A DNA stretch of 64,000 bases from Sinorhizobium meliloti 4H41 (GCF_000375585.1 NZ_AQWP01000010.1:62001-126000); one strand, 5' to 3'. Numbered from the stretch's first letter, positions 1-9,129 are shown. A program made the numbers and translations. The notes: generated by a model not told the origin, from the letters alone.

Positions 1-2
1 AG

Positions 3-281
3 CGCATCATGTTCCGTGACGGACCAGCGGTGCTTGGCGATCTATCGCAATGGCCCATGAACGAAGGCTGCATAGCGGCGCTGGCGGGCAGCCTGGCTCG
101 CCTCAAGGCCGAAGGGGCGGTCATCGACGTCGACACGCAAGCTGCAGCCCGTCTTATCAACGGAGCGAGCAGCCACGCGGCGCTATGGATCGCCAATTCC
201 GACGACCCGCAGGAAACGTCGAAAAAGGCTGTCGAAGGCTTTCGGGCGCTGCTCGAAGGCCTGAGGACCGAAAAGGGCTGA
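3..281 (+). CDS. TetR-family transcriptional regulator, C-terminal part only
   Basis: The reading frame is open from the first bases of the window and ends in TGA at 279-281, so the N-terminal DNA-binding domain lies outside. The visible part begins RIMFRDGPAVLG, a signature of the ligand-binding half of many TetR/AcrR regulators, where an Arg and a DGPAVLG stretch precede a Trp-containing helix. The rest is helical and alanine-rich, as in that fold. The ligand and targets cannot be read. A repeat element starts a few bases after the stop codon, and the next gene is convergent. The family call is fairly secure, but nothing more specific is. Confidence 0.7.
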   Translation, partial: RIMFRDGPAVLGDLSQWPMNEGCIAALAGSLARLKAEGAVIDVDTQAAARLINGASSHAALWIANSDDPQETSKKAVEGFRALLEGLRTEKG

Positions 282-287
282 CTGCCG

Positions 288-389
288 CGTTTCAGTGTTC
301 CAGCAAAACGCCGGAATGCTTCTAGAGCATTTGATCCAACGCACTTCCGGACGGAAAACCGTTACACACTTTTCCTGTATGTGCTCTAA
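288..389. repeat. RIME-like mosaic intergenic repeat, copy 1 (two modules)
   Basis: One module (323-389) is bounded by CTAGAGCA and TGCTCTA ends and contains CTTCCGGACGG and CCGTTACACACTTTTCC. A second, shorter module (about 290-324) carries GTTTCAGTGTTCCAGC. Related copies in this window lie at about 22114-22185, 47812-47889, 49750-49852 and 52029-52124. The two-module make-up resembles the rhizobial intergenic mosaic elements (RIME). The right end overlaps the TAG stop codon of the convergent outer-membrane protein gene. Confidence 0.75.
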
Positions 390-1177
390 AAGCGCACCAC
401 GAGCCCGAGGATCGGCCCCTGCTCGACGACGTCGAAGACGAATCCGTCATTGCTGTAGTCGACACCCAGCGCGCGGTAACCGGCAAGCGCCGAAACGGTA
501 TCGCTGAAGCGGTAACCGATAGCCGCGGCGACATCCCAGTCCAGATCCGCGCCACCGGCGCCGACAAGGCCCCAACCGGTCATGTAGATCTCGGGCGTAA
601 ACGAATAGGTCCCGCGAAAGCCGGCGATTCCGTCCACCCAGGTCGCATCGTCGGTTCTCGACACACCATCGAGAACGCCCCCTTGGAAGGAGAGCTCGCT
701 CTTGACGGACCAAACACGCAAGCCTCCGACGACATCGAGCCGTGCAGCGCTGTCCTCATAGATCGCGTAGCCAGCGCCGAGTGTGCCGGCGAAGGTCTCC
801 GTCGAAAGCTCGACATCGTCGGCGAGAACGCCCCTGGGCGTGCCGCCCTGGCCGGAAAGCTTGATGTACATCGCGTCCCCGAAGATGCTGTAGGGTCCGT
901 TGCGCGCTTCGGCGATCGCCATCGCAGCGAAATCCAGGTGGTCGAAGACATCACTGAAACTCGCGTCGACGTCGACCGCAGGCAAGCCGAACTGCTCGAT
1001 ATCCCCCGAAAGCCCCGCCGCCCAGAAGTAGGGCGCGAAGGAAAACGTCCAGCCGCCCTCCGTGGTGACCTGCTGGGTTTGCGGTGCCACCGGAGAATAG
1101 ATGTCCGCCGCCGTGGCACCGCCGGCAAGCAGGCAGGCTCCGATGGAAGCCAGAGTCGCTATGAAACGAGATGTCAT
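386..1177 (-). CDS. Outer-membrane beta-barrel protein
   Basis: A 263-residue protein of unknown specific role, probably an outer-membrane barrel. The chosen ATG is preceded by GGAGGATGTG and begins a clear Sec signal peptide (MTSRFIATLASIGACLLAGG, cleavage near ATAA-D). An upstream in-frame ATG at 1225 has no comparable ribosome site. The mature part has alternating amphipathic stretches, conserved Gly/Tyr/Trp positions and a C-terminal Phe (LGLVVRF), the usual assembly signal for barrels. Its TAG stop is formed by the end of a repeat element. It resembles unassigned alphaproteobacterial outer-membrane proteins; no substrate can be inferred. Confidence 0.75.
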   Translation of the reverse strand: MTSRFIATLASIGACLLAGGATAADIYSPVAPQTQQVTTEGGWTFSFAPYFWAAGLSGDIEQFGLPAVDVDASFSDVFDHLDFAAMAIAEARNGPYSIFGDAMYIKLSGQGGTPRGVLADDVELSTETFAGTLGAGYAIYEDSAARLDVVGGLRVWSVKSELSFQGGVLDGVSRTDDATWVDGIAGFRGTYSFTPEIYMTGWGLVGAGGADLDWDVAAAIGYRFSDTVSALAGYRALGVDYSNDGFVFDVVEQGPILGLVVRF

Positions 1178-1324
1178 CACATCCTCCGATATTGCCCGCC
1201 GGCACGATCGGCCGCGGCTCGACAAAGTCTTTCAATCCTTAGGCGATTCAAACGCCCCAACTCACTGAAACCAGGCAGTTCCGCACGAAAAATCTTCCCG
1301 TAATTCGCCGGGAACCGTTCTAAG

Positions 1325-2593
1325 TCACTGGGTCGGGTCTTCGCTTTTCTCGGCGCTTGTCAGCGTCTCCTCGAGGTTGACCTTCTTGCGGCGCGTCCCG
1401 CTCTGTTCGATGATATTGACCGGCGCGGAAATCGTGGCGGCCGCGACGTTCCCGACATTTTTGGCAGTGCCGGCGACTACGGCGGTGATTCCGTCGCCCA
1501 GCGTGATTTCGGAATCGGTAAGCGTCTGGCCCTTGATGATCCGCTGCCCGATCAACTGCACGATTTCAGGACTTTCGGCGAACTTGCCGTGATGCAGGCC
1601 GTCCTCCGTCTCGACCTTGGTCAGGTCGATTGCGGTGATTCCGGCACGTTCCAGTTGGGTACGGTAGGGTTCGGCAGTCGGATCGATCGCGCCGAGCCGC
1701 GACACGTCGCCGGAGATCAGCCGCGAGACCGCCAGCGCGCGGTCGTCCTGTGAAACGAAGACCGTGAACTTCGGCCGCGCCTTGCCCATGTCGACCCATT
1801 GCTTGGCGAAGACGTCGAGGTCGATATCGGGCGAAGCAAGGATCACGTTCTCGATCTTCGGCGCGATCTTTCCGTCACGAATTCCCATCTGGCGCAGCGA
1901 TTCCATCGTCAGCCACGTTCCCATGGAATGAGCGAGGATGGTGACGTCCTTGACATGCGGAGAATTCGCAAGCGTGCGCAGCGTATCTTCGAGCGCTGTG
2001 CGGGAGTAGTTGGTGCTCTCCCTGTCGTAATTATAGTCGAACACGCGCGCCCGTGACGGCCAGGTAAACAGGATCGGCGTCGCCTGCGCACCGGAATCGT
2101 GCACGATCTGCGCCAGCCGGAAGACCGCATCTTCGTAGCGATTGTTGAAGCCGTGAACGAAGAGAAGCACGTGGCCGCCCTCATTGTGCATCTGGAACCA
2201 GCTGCGCGCCTCGTCATCCGATGCCAGCTCGCGCACCCGCGTCACGGCGAAATCCGTCTCCGGGTTGGGCGGCAGCTTGCGCGGCCACTGCACCGTGCCC
2301 GGCTTGCGGCGCGAGTCCGGCGGGATCGAGACCGCAACGTCGGTCATCGAAAGCGTCGGACTGCGCTCACCCGAAAACAGGGTCGCCGGGTCTCCCGAGG
2401 GCTCGCGGGTCGTGGCCACCAGCATGTCGACCTGAGACGTCGTAGATGGCTGCGCCAGAGCCACCGGAGTCATCACGCCTTTCGGGTGACCTCCGCAGCC
2501 GGCCAGAAGGGCGAGCGCGACAAACCCCGACAGAGCCGCGCCCCAGGCTTTCGCAACGCGGAGCCGCCCTCCGCACGAACCTATACTCAGCAA
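1325..2593 (-). CDS. Alpha/beta hydrolase lipoprotein (DUF900 type)
   Basis: A 422-residue predicted serine hydrolase anchored as a lipoprotein. The N-terminus is hydrophobic and ends in the lipobox LLAGC, with lipidated Cys33. The fold is shown by the oxyanion-region motif FVHGFNN (about 145-151) and the nucleophile elbow AHSMG with Ser223. A GLHHGKF stretch near residue 340 is a good candidate for the catalytic His region. This matches the DUF900 family of esterase/lipase-like proteins. Substrates of that family are mostly unknown, so cell-envelope ester hydrolysis is inference. It is transcribed alone, with about 140 bp on the upstream side and 100 bp to the next stop codon. Confidence 0.82.
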   Translation of the reverse strand: MLSIGSCGGRLRVAKAWGAALSGFVALALLAGCGGHPKGVMTPVALAQPSTTSQVDMLVATTREPSGDPATLFSGERSPTLSMTDVAVSIPPDSRRKPGTVQWPRKLPPNPETDFAVTRVRELASDDEARSWFQMHNEGGHVLLFVHGFNNRYEDAVFRLAQIVHDSGAQATPILFTWPSRARVFDYNYDRESTNYSRTALEDTLRTLANSPHVKDVTILAHSMGTWLTMESLRQMGIRDGKIAPKIENVILASPDIDLDVFAKQWVDMGKARPKFTVFVSQDDRALAVSRLISGDVSRLGAIDPTAEPYRTQLERAGITAIDLTKVETEDGLHHGKFAESPEIVQLIGQRIIKGQTLTDSEITLGDGITAVVAGTAKNVGNVAAATISAPVNIIEQSGTRRKKVNLEETLTSAEKSEDPTQ

Positions 2594-2737
2594 AACAACG
2601 CCTCACACTCCAGGCGCCGTCGCGCCGCCCCTCACATTCGACCTGCAACTTAGACCCTTACACGGCAAGATTGAAGTCCGTGTAACGATCCCATTCTTCA
2701 AACTGCGTATCCCCGGCCGGACGCCCAGCCCCGCGTC

Positions 2738-3709
2738 TCAGCGGACGCGCCTGACACAACGGAAACCAACATGGCTCGTCGTCGTATCCGTCTCCTGAGC
2801 GTGGCGGGCTGCGGGACGGTACCGCCGGCAATAGTTGGGCGCGCAGAGATGCGATCCCCCCTTGAGGACGCGGCGCGGAACCTTCACTCTTGCCGCGGGA
2901 TCGATACTGGCTTCCATATCCCCGTTGCGCGGATTGCTCGGAATGCAGCACGGTTTCGCAGCCGCCTCCGGGTGGCGCACGGACCAGTAATCCGTGGTCC
3001 ACTCCCAGACATTGCCGATCATGTCGTAGAGCCCGCAGCCGTTCGCCGGGTAGTGTCTCACCGGCGACGTCCGCGCGAAGCCGTCCTCCAGCGAATTCTC
3101 GATCGGGAAGCTGCCCTGCCAGGTATTGGCCATGTGATTCCCGCCCGGGGCGAATTCGTCCCCCCAGGCAAACTCGGCCTGATCGAGACCGCCGCGCGCC
3201 GCGAGTTCCCATTCGGCCTCGGTGGGCAACTCCTTGCCGGCCCATGCGGCATAGGCCTTTGCATCCTCATAGGAGACATGGACGACGGGGTGATCCAGAA
3301 TCGCTCCGATGCTGCTCTTGCGCCCGAGCGGGTGCCGCCAGTTGGCGCCGAGGGTGAATATCCACCATTGCGATATGTCGCTTCCCCTCAGCGGGTGTTT
3401 CGGCGGCGTGAAGACGAGCGAGCCTGCTCTCAGATTGGACGGCGGCGCGCCGGGATAATCTTCCGCACGCGGCCGCTTTTCTGCGAAGGTCACATGTCCG
3501 GTCGCGTTTACGAACTCCAGGAACTGACGGTTCGTGACCGGCGTCTCGTCCATCCAGAACCCGTCGACCGCCACCGGGTGCACGGGCGCTTCCTCGGGAT
3601 AATGGTCGTTCGACCCCATCATGAAGGTCGCACCGGAAATCCAGACCATTTCCGCCGCGGGTTGAAGTTCGGCCGCGGTGTGCAAAGACGACTTCATTGG
3701 CATTCTCAC
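2738..3709 (-). CDS. Formylglycine-generating enzyme (sulfatase-activating)
   Basis: A 323-residue protein of the FGE-sulfatase superfamily. FGE oxidises a Cys in the sulfatase motif CxPxR (or CxAxR) to formylglycine. Domain hallmarks are visible: SGATFMMGS near the N-terminus, ELPTEAEWE around residue 160, IGNVWEW around 231, and the C-terminal GGSHLCAPNYCRRYR block followed by GFRCVRR. Cys289 and Cys294 in that block occupy the place of the catalytic copper-binding cysteine pair of true FGEs, which merely FGE-like proteins lack. There is no signal peptide, so it should act in the cytoplasm. A Tat-exported sulfatase with a CTAGR motif lies at 22324-23982. A TTGGTCCA promoter motif is shared by both genes. 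Confidence 0.88.
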   Translation of the reverse strand: MRMPMKSSLHTAAELQPAAEMVWISGATFMMGSNDHYPEEAPVHPVAVDGFWMDETPVTNRQFLEFVNATGHVTFAEKRPRAEDYPGAPPSNLRAGSLVFTPPKHPLRGSDISQWWIFTLGANWRHPLGRKSSIGAILDHPVVHVSYEDAKAYAAWAGKELPTEAEWELAARGGLDQAEFAWGDEFAPGGNHMANTWQGSFPIENSLEDGFARTSPVRHYPANGCGLYDMIGNVWEWTTDYWSVRHPEAAAKPCCIPSNPRNGDMEASIDPAARVKVPRRVLKGGSHLCAPNYCRRYRPAARHAQETDTTTSHVGFRCVRRVR

Positions 3710-3763
3710 TGAAACCGGTTCCCAGATCTACCGCCGACGGCTAGCTGCCCAATTCATGCAGGG

Positions 3764-3785
3764 CATCTTGGACCAAGCCCGCGAT
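3764..3785 (-). promoter_or_regulatory. TTGGTCCAA motif upstream of the FGE gene (copy d)
   Basis: On the minus strand this reads GGGCTTGGTCCAAGATG, with the perfect palindromic core TTGG-T-CCAA at 3768-3776, about 60 bp before the FGE start codon. The core matches the better conserved copies at 7453-7474, 11825-11846 and 24076-24097, but the flanking arms do not. No convincing -10 hexamer is found at the spacing seen in copies a and c. It is the weakest member of the set. Confidence 0.4.
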
Positions 3786-3927
3786 CTTGTCCGCATTCGC
3801 CTTCCGACAGAATGGCTGCAGGCGGCATAATATTTCCCTGCTGTTGCCGACGCATCGCACCCTTTCGCATCACACGGCTGCCGCTGCGGCGCCGTTCCGG
3901 CAAGCCCGGCGCACCGGGTTCGCGCCC

Positions 3928-4893
3928 TCAGTCCTCGGCGATCGCCCAAGCATCGCTCGGATTGAATGTGCGGATGTCGGCGGCAGTTTTCTCAGTTTCT
4001 TCCCCGAGATCCGCTTCGTAGACGATGCCGTTGCGGTTGACCACGAAAGTCTTCACCCCCGAGACACCGTATCTCACCGGCCAGGCCACCAGGCCGAAGC
4101 CGGCAATCATGTTGCCGTTGATGATATAGTCGAACTTGCCGCCCGTGATGTTGTCGCCCTGACTGGTCAGGATACGGTAGCGATAACCTTGATAGCCCCG
4201 GCCGGCCTTCGCCCGTTCCACGGCATCGCCCTCTGCAAGAGCCGCGGCCGCAGGGCTCTCCTCGCCTTCGAACTTCTCTGCAGGCCAATAGAGCCCGTTC
4301 TGCGTACCCTCGTCGCTGATCAGTTTCTGCGCGTATTCCAGGACGCCGTCGCCGTCGTGGTCGCCGAGCGCATACTCCTCCTGCGCTCCGACATAGGCGC
4401 GCATGGTGGCTAACGTCGCCAGTTCGTTGTCACCGACCCGCCGGTTGGCGATCTCCTCCAGTCCGACAAAGGTGTCGAAGGCCCATTTGCCGTCGTCCCC
4501 CTTCGAGATCGGGAAGGGAAACGGCCACAGCTCGTCGCCGATCTCGAGGACCTTGCGGCCCTCCACTTCCTCGACGACGACCTTCTTCTTCACGCCTTCC
4601 TGTATGTCGGCATAGGTCTCCATCACCCCTTCGCTCGACCTTGTCTTGGCCGGGTCCAGCCCGACCAGCACTGCGAGCTTGTCGAAATCGCCGCCGGTGA
4701 CGGTCGTCTCGAAAGCCTCGACCGCCAGTTCCGGCGTGTCGAAAACGGGCGGATCTTCTGCCGCCGCATAGTCTGCAAGCGGCGTATCCTCACCGGCTTC
4801 CTGGGCCAGGACTGCCGGAGCGAGCGCCGTGCCGCCGAGGAGGATCATCCCGAAGAGCGAGAGAGCGATCCCGTCACGAATGGATTTGGTCAT
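3928..4893 (-). CDS. DUF2950 family secreted protein
   Basis: A 321-residue protein with a Sec signal peptide (hydrophobic core SLFGMILLGGTALAPAVLA, cleavage before QEAG). The mature part has the DUF2950 pattern: an early FDTPELAVEAFE segment, repeated Trp/Phe-rich motifs such as ELWPFPFPI, GYRYRILTSQG in the middle and FVVNRNGIVYEADLG near the end. The family is periplasmic or secreted and of unknown function. It follows the DUF3300 gene by only 18 bp on the same strand, and these two families very often occur as neighbours, so they probably act together. No catalytic residues are recognisable. Confidence 0.85.
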   Translation of the reverse strand: MTKSIRDGIALSLFGMILLGGTALAPAVLAQEAGEDTPLADYAAAEDPPVFDTPELAVEAFETTVTGGDFDKLAVLVGLDPAKTRSSEGVMETYADIQEGVKKKVVVEEVEGRKVLEIGDELWPFPFPISKGDDGKWAFDTFVGLEEIANRRVGDNELATLATMRAYVGAQEEYALGDHDGDGVLEYAQKLISDEGTQNGLYWPAEKFEGEESPAAAALAEGDAVERAKAGRGYQGYRYRILTSQGDNITGGKFDYIINGNMIAGFGLVAWPVRYGVSGVKTFVVNRNGIVYEADLGEETEKTAADIRTFNPSDAWAIAED

Positions 4894-4911
4894 CCTAGCC
4901 TCCCGATCTGA

Positions 4912-6294
4912 TTACCGCCGGCGTCCGCCGCCACGCTTCACCATCTTGTGCCCACCGCCGCCACGATGACCGCCGCCCATGGAATGGTGGCCGCGGCTGG
5001 ACGACATATGGGTTTGCCGCTTGTTGCCGACCTCGCCGAGCGCCGAGTGCTTGCCGCCGGACGAATGTCGCACGTTGTGTGCACCCGGTTTCGGTGCATG
5101 CGCCTTGCGGTGGACGTTCGACCGTGCGCCTGCGGCCTTGCCTGTGCTTGCACGGGCGCGGTTCGCCGCAGCCCCGCCATCGCGACGCGGTGCGTCCACA
5201 CGACGCTGGGCATTGCCCGCCCGCTCCCGTTCGGCCCGAACGCGGTTCGCATCGACCTTGCTCTTGCGGATGTCGTCGACGGAAACCTTGCTCGGTCTGC
5301 GGGCGATTTCGTCTCGGTCGCGGCGCACGTCCTTCGCCCGATTGGCGATGTTGTTGTCGCGGTTTGCCTTGAAGTCGTTCGTAAACTTGTCGCGATCGAT
5401 ATTGGCAAACTGATTCTTGTCGAACTTGATCTTGGACCGGTCGACATTCTTCCAGTCGACATCGTTCATCTTGAATTTGTCGCGGTCGATATCGATGTCG
5501 TTGAAGCAATTGTCGCAGTCGATGTCGACGTCGCCGTTCCAATGCCCGCCCCAGACGCCCCAGTCGTCCCAGTCGACGGCCGCCGCCCATATCGCAGCCC
5601 CGGTGATCGCGGCGGCGAAATAGGGGGCGGTCGGGTAGTAATAGCTCGGATAGGGATCGGGATAATAGGCGATTGGCGCCGGCGCGTAGCCCGGCTCGTA
5701 GAGCATTTCCGGCTCGTATCTCGGCACGTAGATCTTTTCCGGATCCGCCGCCTGGATGACGATGTTGCCGCCTTCGTTTACGACCTTCACCTTGTCGTCG
5801 GTCTTGATGACGCCGTCCGCCACCGCCTTGTCGCGCAGAGTCTGGACCGCTATCAGAACGTCTTTCTGCTGGTAGGCGAGCGCGCTGCCGAGCGCCTGCG
5901 TCCAGTCTAGATCGTCGCTCATCATCTTGACGATCTCGGGATAGTTGAGAAGCGATATCACGCTGTCGTCCCAGCTCTCCTTCGGCTGCAGCTCCTTGTT
6001 CGTCTTCTTCTCTTCGAGGAACCGCGCCGCCTCCACGATCTGCAGCGGAAAGAGCGAAGCGGAGCTGACCAGCGCGACGAGCTCGTCCGGATAGAGCGCG
6101 ATGCGCGCGACCATGGTTTCGAGCTCTCCCTCGGTCAGGAGAGCGGGTTGATCATCGCCCGCCTCGCCCGCCTGAGCCTGCGCGGCCTGCTGAGCAAGAC
6201 CTCGGGGAACCAGGGCCGGACCCGCAGCCATCAAAATTGCGAGCCCCGCGACACCGATCGGACGGGCGATCAGTCTGAGCAACTCAGTCGGCAT
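4912..6294 (-). CDS. DUF3300 family secreted protein with basic His/Gly-rich tail
   Basis: A 460-residue exported protein. A signal peptide (about residues 1-34) is followed by the DUF3300 domain (about 50-250), recognisable from LVALVSSASLFPLQIVEAAR and LNYPEIVKMMSDDLDWTQ. A Tyr/Pro-rich stretch leads to a short hydrophobic Ala/Trp segment near residue 235. Then comes an Asp-rich region with repeats of the type DIDRDKF, and a very basic tail rich in Arg, His, Gly and Ser. It is first of a two-gene operon with the DUF2950 gene. The alternating acidic and basic low-complexity regions could bind metal or polyanion, but that is speculation. Confidence 0.85.
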   Translation of the reverse strand: MPTELLRLIARPIGVAGLAILMAAGPALVPRGLAQQAAQAQAGEAGDDQPALLTEGELETMVARIALYPDELVALVSSASLFPLQIVEAARFLEEKKTNKELQPKESWDDSVISLLNYPEIVKMMSDDLDWTQALGSALAYQQKDVLIAVQTLRDKAVADGVIKTDDKVKVVNEGGNIVIQAADPEKIYVPRYEPEMLYEPGYAPAPIAYYPDPYPSYYYPTAPYFAAAITGAAIWAAAVDWDDWGVWGGHWNGDVDIDCDNCFNDIDIDRDKFKMNDVDWKNVDRSKIKFDKNQFANIDRDKFTNDFKANRDNNIANRAKDVRRDRDEIARRPSKVSVDDIRKSKVDANRVRAERERAGNAQRRVDAPRRDGGAAANRARASTGKAAGARSNVHRKAHAPKPGAHNVRHSSGGKHSALGEVGNKRQTHMSSSRGHHSMGGGHRGGGGHKMVKRGGGRRR

Positions 6295-6449
6295 AGCCTC
6301 ACTCCCTGCGTTTGCACTTCACGTTACGGTCTTGAGCGTCAGCTCGATCTCTTTCTCTCATGCTTTGCGTGACGGCGCCCGCCATGGCGCGGCTGCAAAG
6401 CAGTTGGAACTCGTTGCGAAGCGCTCCGAAGGCTCTTCGCGGGCGCACC

Positions 6450-7316
6450 TCACTTCGGGAAAAGGAAGGTGACGGCAAGGCGTGCGCCCCAACCCTGCGG
6501 CCCGTTGTCCGGTGCGGCCGCCCAGTAACGGGCGCCCGCAGTAATGCTCACCGGCTGCTCGCCGAACTTGACCAGCTTGGACACCTGGAAGTTGACCGGG
6601 ACGGACCACTGGTCGCTTTCCCAGTCATAGGTGCTTTCGGTGTTGAGCGCGAATGTCCAGGCGTCCGGTGTCGTGTAGGAGACGAAGGGCTGCAGGAAGG
6701 TCGAGTTGACATCGGCCCTGTCGTCATTGCCTGCGAGGGACCAGATGTGATTTGCCAGAGCGCCATAGGTCCAGGGGCCGTCCTGCTTCAAGACGACGGC
6801 CGTCGGTCCGATGCCCCATTTCTCGCTGCCGAGCAGATCGTCCGTGCCTGTCGGGATGAGAAAGACTGGACCGACACCCCAGATGATCCCGCCCGCCGTC
6901 GGCTCCTTGGGCGAGAAGAAGAAACTCTGCACGGTATCGCCTAGCCCGAACTGATCGCCGGAAGGCCCGGCAATGTCGTCCTGAGAGATGATCGGAAAGA
7001 TCGTTCGCGAAATGAGGTTCCAGTCTTCATTGAGGCTGATCGGTATCACCGGCTGCACGTTCAAGGTGACCCGGTGCCCGTCAACCGGTCCGAAACCACG
7101 GTCGTAGTTCAGCTGGAACGGCACGCTGATGAGCGAGGCGATTGGGTTCGACAGCTGCTTGGCGAGATCGGCGCCGGAGGAATCCTGTGCCTGGGCAACG
7201 CCGCAACCCGCGGCGACCGCAATGGCAAGCACCGCAGCATGCGGGAAGGTCGGCGCCGATGTTCCTGCGCTACGCACCCGACCTGCTCCTTCGGATCGTA
7301 TTCTGGCGAGCGTCAT
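6450..7316 (-). CDS. Outer-membrane transporter-like beta-barrel protein
   Basis: The chosen start gives 288 residues beginning MTLARIRSEG. A GGGAG ribosome site precedes it, while an upstream ATG (7355) lacks one. A long signal sequence ends near VAQAQDSSG. The body has the pattern of barrel proteins in the 'MetA-pathway of phenol degradation / transporter' group: QLNYDRGFGPVDG, LNVQPVIPISLNEDWNLI, GLGDTVQSFFFSPKEP, and a C-terminal strand LAVTFLFPK. The substrate is unknown. It lies divergent to the HAD hydrolase gene, with a 328-bp region between them that holds motif copy a. Confidence 0.72.
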   Translation of the reverse strand: MTLARIRSEGAGRVRSAGTSAPTFPHAAVLAIAVAAGCGVAQAQDSSGADLAKQLSNPIASLISVPFQLNYDRGFGPVDGHRVTLNVQPVIPISLNEDWNLISRTIFPIISQDDIAGPSGDQFGLGDTVQSFFFSPKEPTAGGIIWGVGPVFLIPTGTDDLLGSEKWGIGPTAVVLKQDGPWTYGALANHIWSLAGNDDRADVNSTFLQPFVSYTTPDAWTFALNTESTYDWESDQWSVPVNFQVSKLVKFGEQPVSITAGARYWAAAPDNGPQGWGARLAVTFLFPK

Positions 7317-7452
7317 CCAAGATGTCTCCCTACCTGCACGTCTGTCCGATTGCAAGAATAACTACCGGACTTCCCTTGGTAGAACGCTAACGTGGAAAGT
7401 AGTTGCACCACTGGCATTACTTGCGGATACGTGGCGAATTGAACAGCGGCAA

Positions 7453-7499
7453 GTTGGCCTTTGGTCCAACTATCGCTGCCCCGCAAACGGCCGAATGAT
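7453..7499 (+). promoter_or_regulatory. TTGGTCCAA promoter motif (copy a) with -10, pointing to the HAD gene
   Basis: The 22-bp element (7453-7474) has left arm GTTGGCC, core TTGGTCCA (7461-7468) and right arm CTATC. It matches copy b at 20 of 22 positions. A -10-like AATGAT (7494-7499) lies 23 nt after TTGGTCCAAC. The sulfatase copy has GATAAT at exactly the same distance. The start of transcription would be near 7506, leaving a leader of about 140 nt before the HAD gene. This sits in the 328-bp divergent gap 7317-7644, where I see nothing else of note. Confidence 0.5.
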
Positions 7500-7644
7500 A
7501 TTGTCGGCGTGCGTCTGCGAAAGAATGCCTTTTGCCACCGCTTTCGAACCGCGGCCGACATGCCGGCGCGCGTACATCGGAAGCCCGACGTCGGCGTCGT
7601 CCAGGCGTTCGATCATCGTCAAAGTCAGTTCAGGAAGACAGATA

Positions 7645-8646
7645 ATGTTCGAGATCAGCCGCCGGTCGGCCTTGAAAATCGTCGCTTTTACAGCCGCGAG
7701 CGCCTCGGTACCTCATGCGCTGGCCGAAAGCTCCGAGACCTTGCCCTCATGGGCCGAGGGCGACGCAAAGGCGCGTATCCTGGAGTTCGTGGCGGCGACG
7801 ACGACGAAAGGCAGCCCCGATTTCGTCGAGCCTGCGGCCCGCATTGCAGTGTTCGACAATGACGGGACGCTCTGGGGCGAACAGCCCATGTATGTGCAGC
7901 TTGCTTTCGTGCTCGACCGCGTCAGGCAGCTGGCGCCGCAGCACCCGGAATGGCAGACGACGGAACCGTTCAAATCGGTGCTCTCCGGGGACATGGCCGG
8001 AGTCGCGGCGAGCGGCGAGCGTGGACTGCTGGAACTCGTCGCTGCAACCCACGCCGGCATGTCCGCCGAGGAATTCGAGAAGATCGTCTCCGATTGGATC
8101 GAAGGCTCTCGGCATCCGACATCGGGCAAACTCTATACCGCACACATCTTTCAGCCGATGGTCGAACTGATCGACTATCTGAAGGCAAACCAGTTCGCAG
8201 TCTTCATCGTCTCGGGCGGCGGGGTGGAGTTCATGCGCCCGTGGACTGAACGCGTATACGGGATCCCCCCGGAAAACGTCGCCGGCTCCAGCATCAAGAC
8301 CAAGTACGAACTGCGGGACGGCCATCCGGCGATCACGCGTCTGCCCGAAATCGACTTCATTGACGACGGTCCGGGCAAGCCCGTCGGCATCCACAAGTTC
8401 ATCGGTCGACGGCCGATCGCCGCTTTCGGAAATTCGGACGGCGACTTCGAGATGCTGGAATGGACAACCACCGGCCCCGGACGCCGCTTTGGCCTGATCG
8501 TTCACCACGACGACGCACAGCGGGAAAACGCCTATGACCGCGAGTCCCATTTCGGCCGCCTCGCACGGGGCCTCGACGAGGCGTCTGCACGCGGCTGGAC
8601 GATCGTCAGCATCAAGAATGACTGGAAGGTCGTTTACCCGGAGTGA
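7645..8646 (+). CDS. HAD-superfamily hydrolase with Tat signal
   Basis: A 333-residue exported hydrolase. The start is the ATG behind AGGAAG. The open frame extends far upstream, but that part overlaps the divergent gene's region and looks non-coding. The N-terminus SRRSALKIVAFTAASAS is a twin-arginine signal ending near HALAES. HAD motif I is VFDNDGTLW, with nucleophile Asp71 and acid/base Asp73. Motif II is FIVSGGG, and motif IV is GNSDGDFEML. It resembles phosphoserine-phosphatase-like HAD proteins, so phosphatase activity in the periplasm is likely. The substrate is unknown. Its promoter region carries motif copy a. Confidence 0.82.
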   Translation: MFEISRRSALKIVAFTAASASVPHALAESSETLPSWAEGDAKARILEFVAATTTKGSPDFVEPAARIAVFDNDGTLWGEQPMYVQLAFVLDRVRQLAPQHPEWQTTEPFKSVLSGDMAGVAASGERGLLELVAATHAGMSAEEFEKIVSDWIEGSRHPTSGKLYTAHIFQPMVELIDYLKANQFAVFIVSGGGVEFMRPWTERVYGIPPENVAGSSIKTKYELRDGHPAITRLPEIDFIDDGPGKPVGIHKFIGRRPIAAFGNSDGDFEMLEWTTTGPGRRFGLIVHHDDAQRENAYDRESHFGRLARGLDEASARGWTIVSIKNDWKVVYPE

Positions 8647-8727
8647 GTGAGCGATAACCCGGAAGGCGGAGCGTCTCTCATGGAAAATGCACTTCCGGAG
8701 GGAAAACACTCATTCCGTCCATCGGGT

Positions 8728-9129
8728 CTATCTGGAGCGCGGCGCCGATATCGGGCGCCGATCGTCTCGCAGGCCATCGATGGCCGCTGACAGCGAGGCG
8801 CGGGAGAGCGGCTTGTTGAGGAAACCCGCAGCGCCCGCGCGCATGCAGCTCTCACGCACCCCCTCTTCATCCGCGCCGCTTATGACGATTACGGCAGGCC
8901 TTGGCTGCCTTCCCCTGAGCTCGTGCAATATGTCGAGCCCGTTCATGTTCGGCATGTGAAAATCAAGGAGTACGCAGGACGGCTTGGCCTCTTCGAGTTC
9001 TTCGAGGAACATTTCGCCCGAGGCGAACGCCACCGGCTTGAAGGACAGCGACAGCACGAGTCGACAAAGCGCGCGACGAACCAGCTCGTCGTCATCGACA
9101 ATGGCAATGATACGCTGACCCTCGCTCAT
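8728..9129 (-). CDS. Single-domain response regulator (receiver only)
   Basis: A 133-residue stand-alone receiver domain. The acidic pocket is Asp12-Asp13, the phospho-acceptor is Asp56 (VLLDFHMP), the conserved Ser/Thr position is in VIVISGAD and the conserved Lys is Lys106 (FLNKPL). There is no output domain, so it probably works by protein-protein contact or as a phosphate sink for the neighbouring kinase. It is last in a three-gene operon, 14 bp after the FixJ-like regulator. Confidence 0.9.
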   Translation of the reverse strand: MSEGQRIIAIVDDDELVRRALCRLVLSLSFKPVAFASGEMFLEELEEAKPSCVLLDFHMPNMNGLDILHELRGRQPRPAVIVISGADEEGVRESCMRAGAAGFLNKPLSRASLSAAIDGLRDDRRPISAPRSR

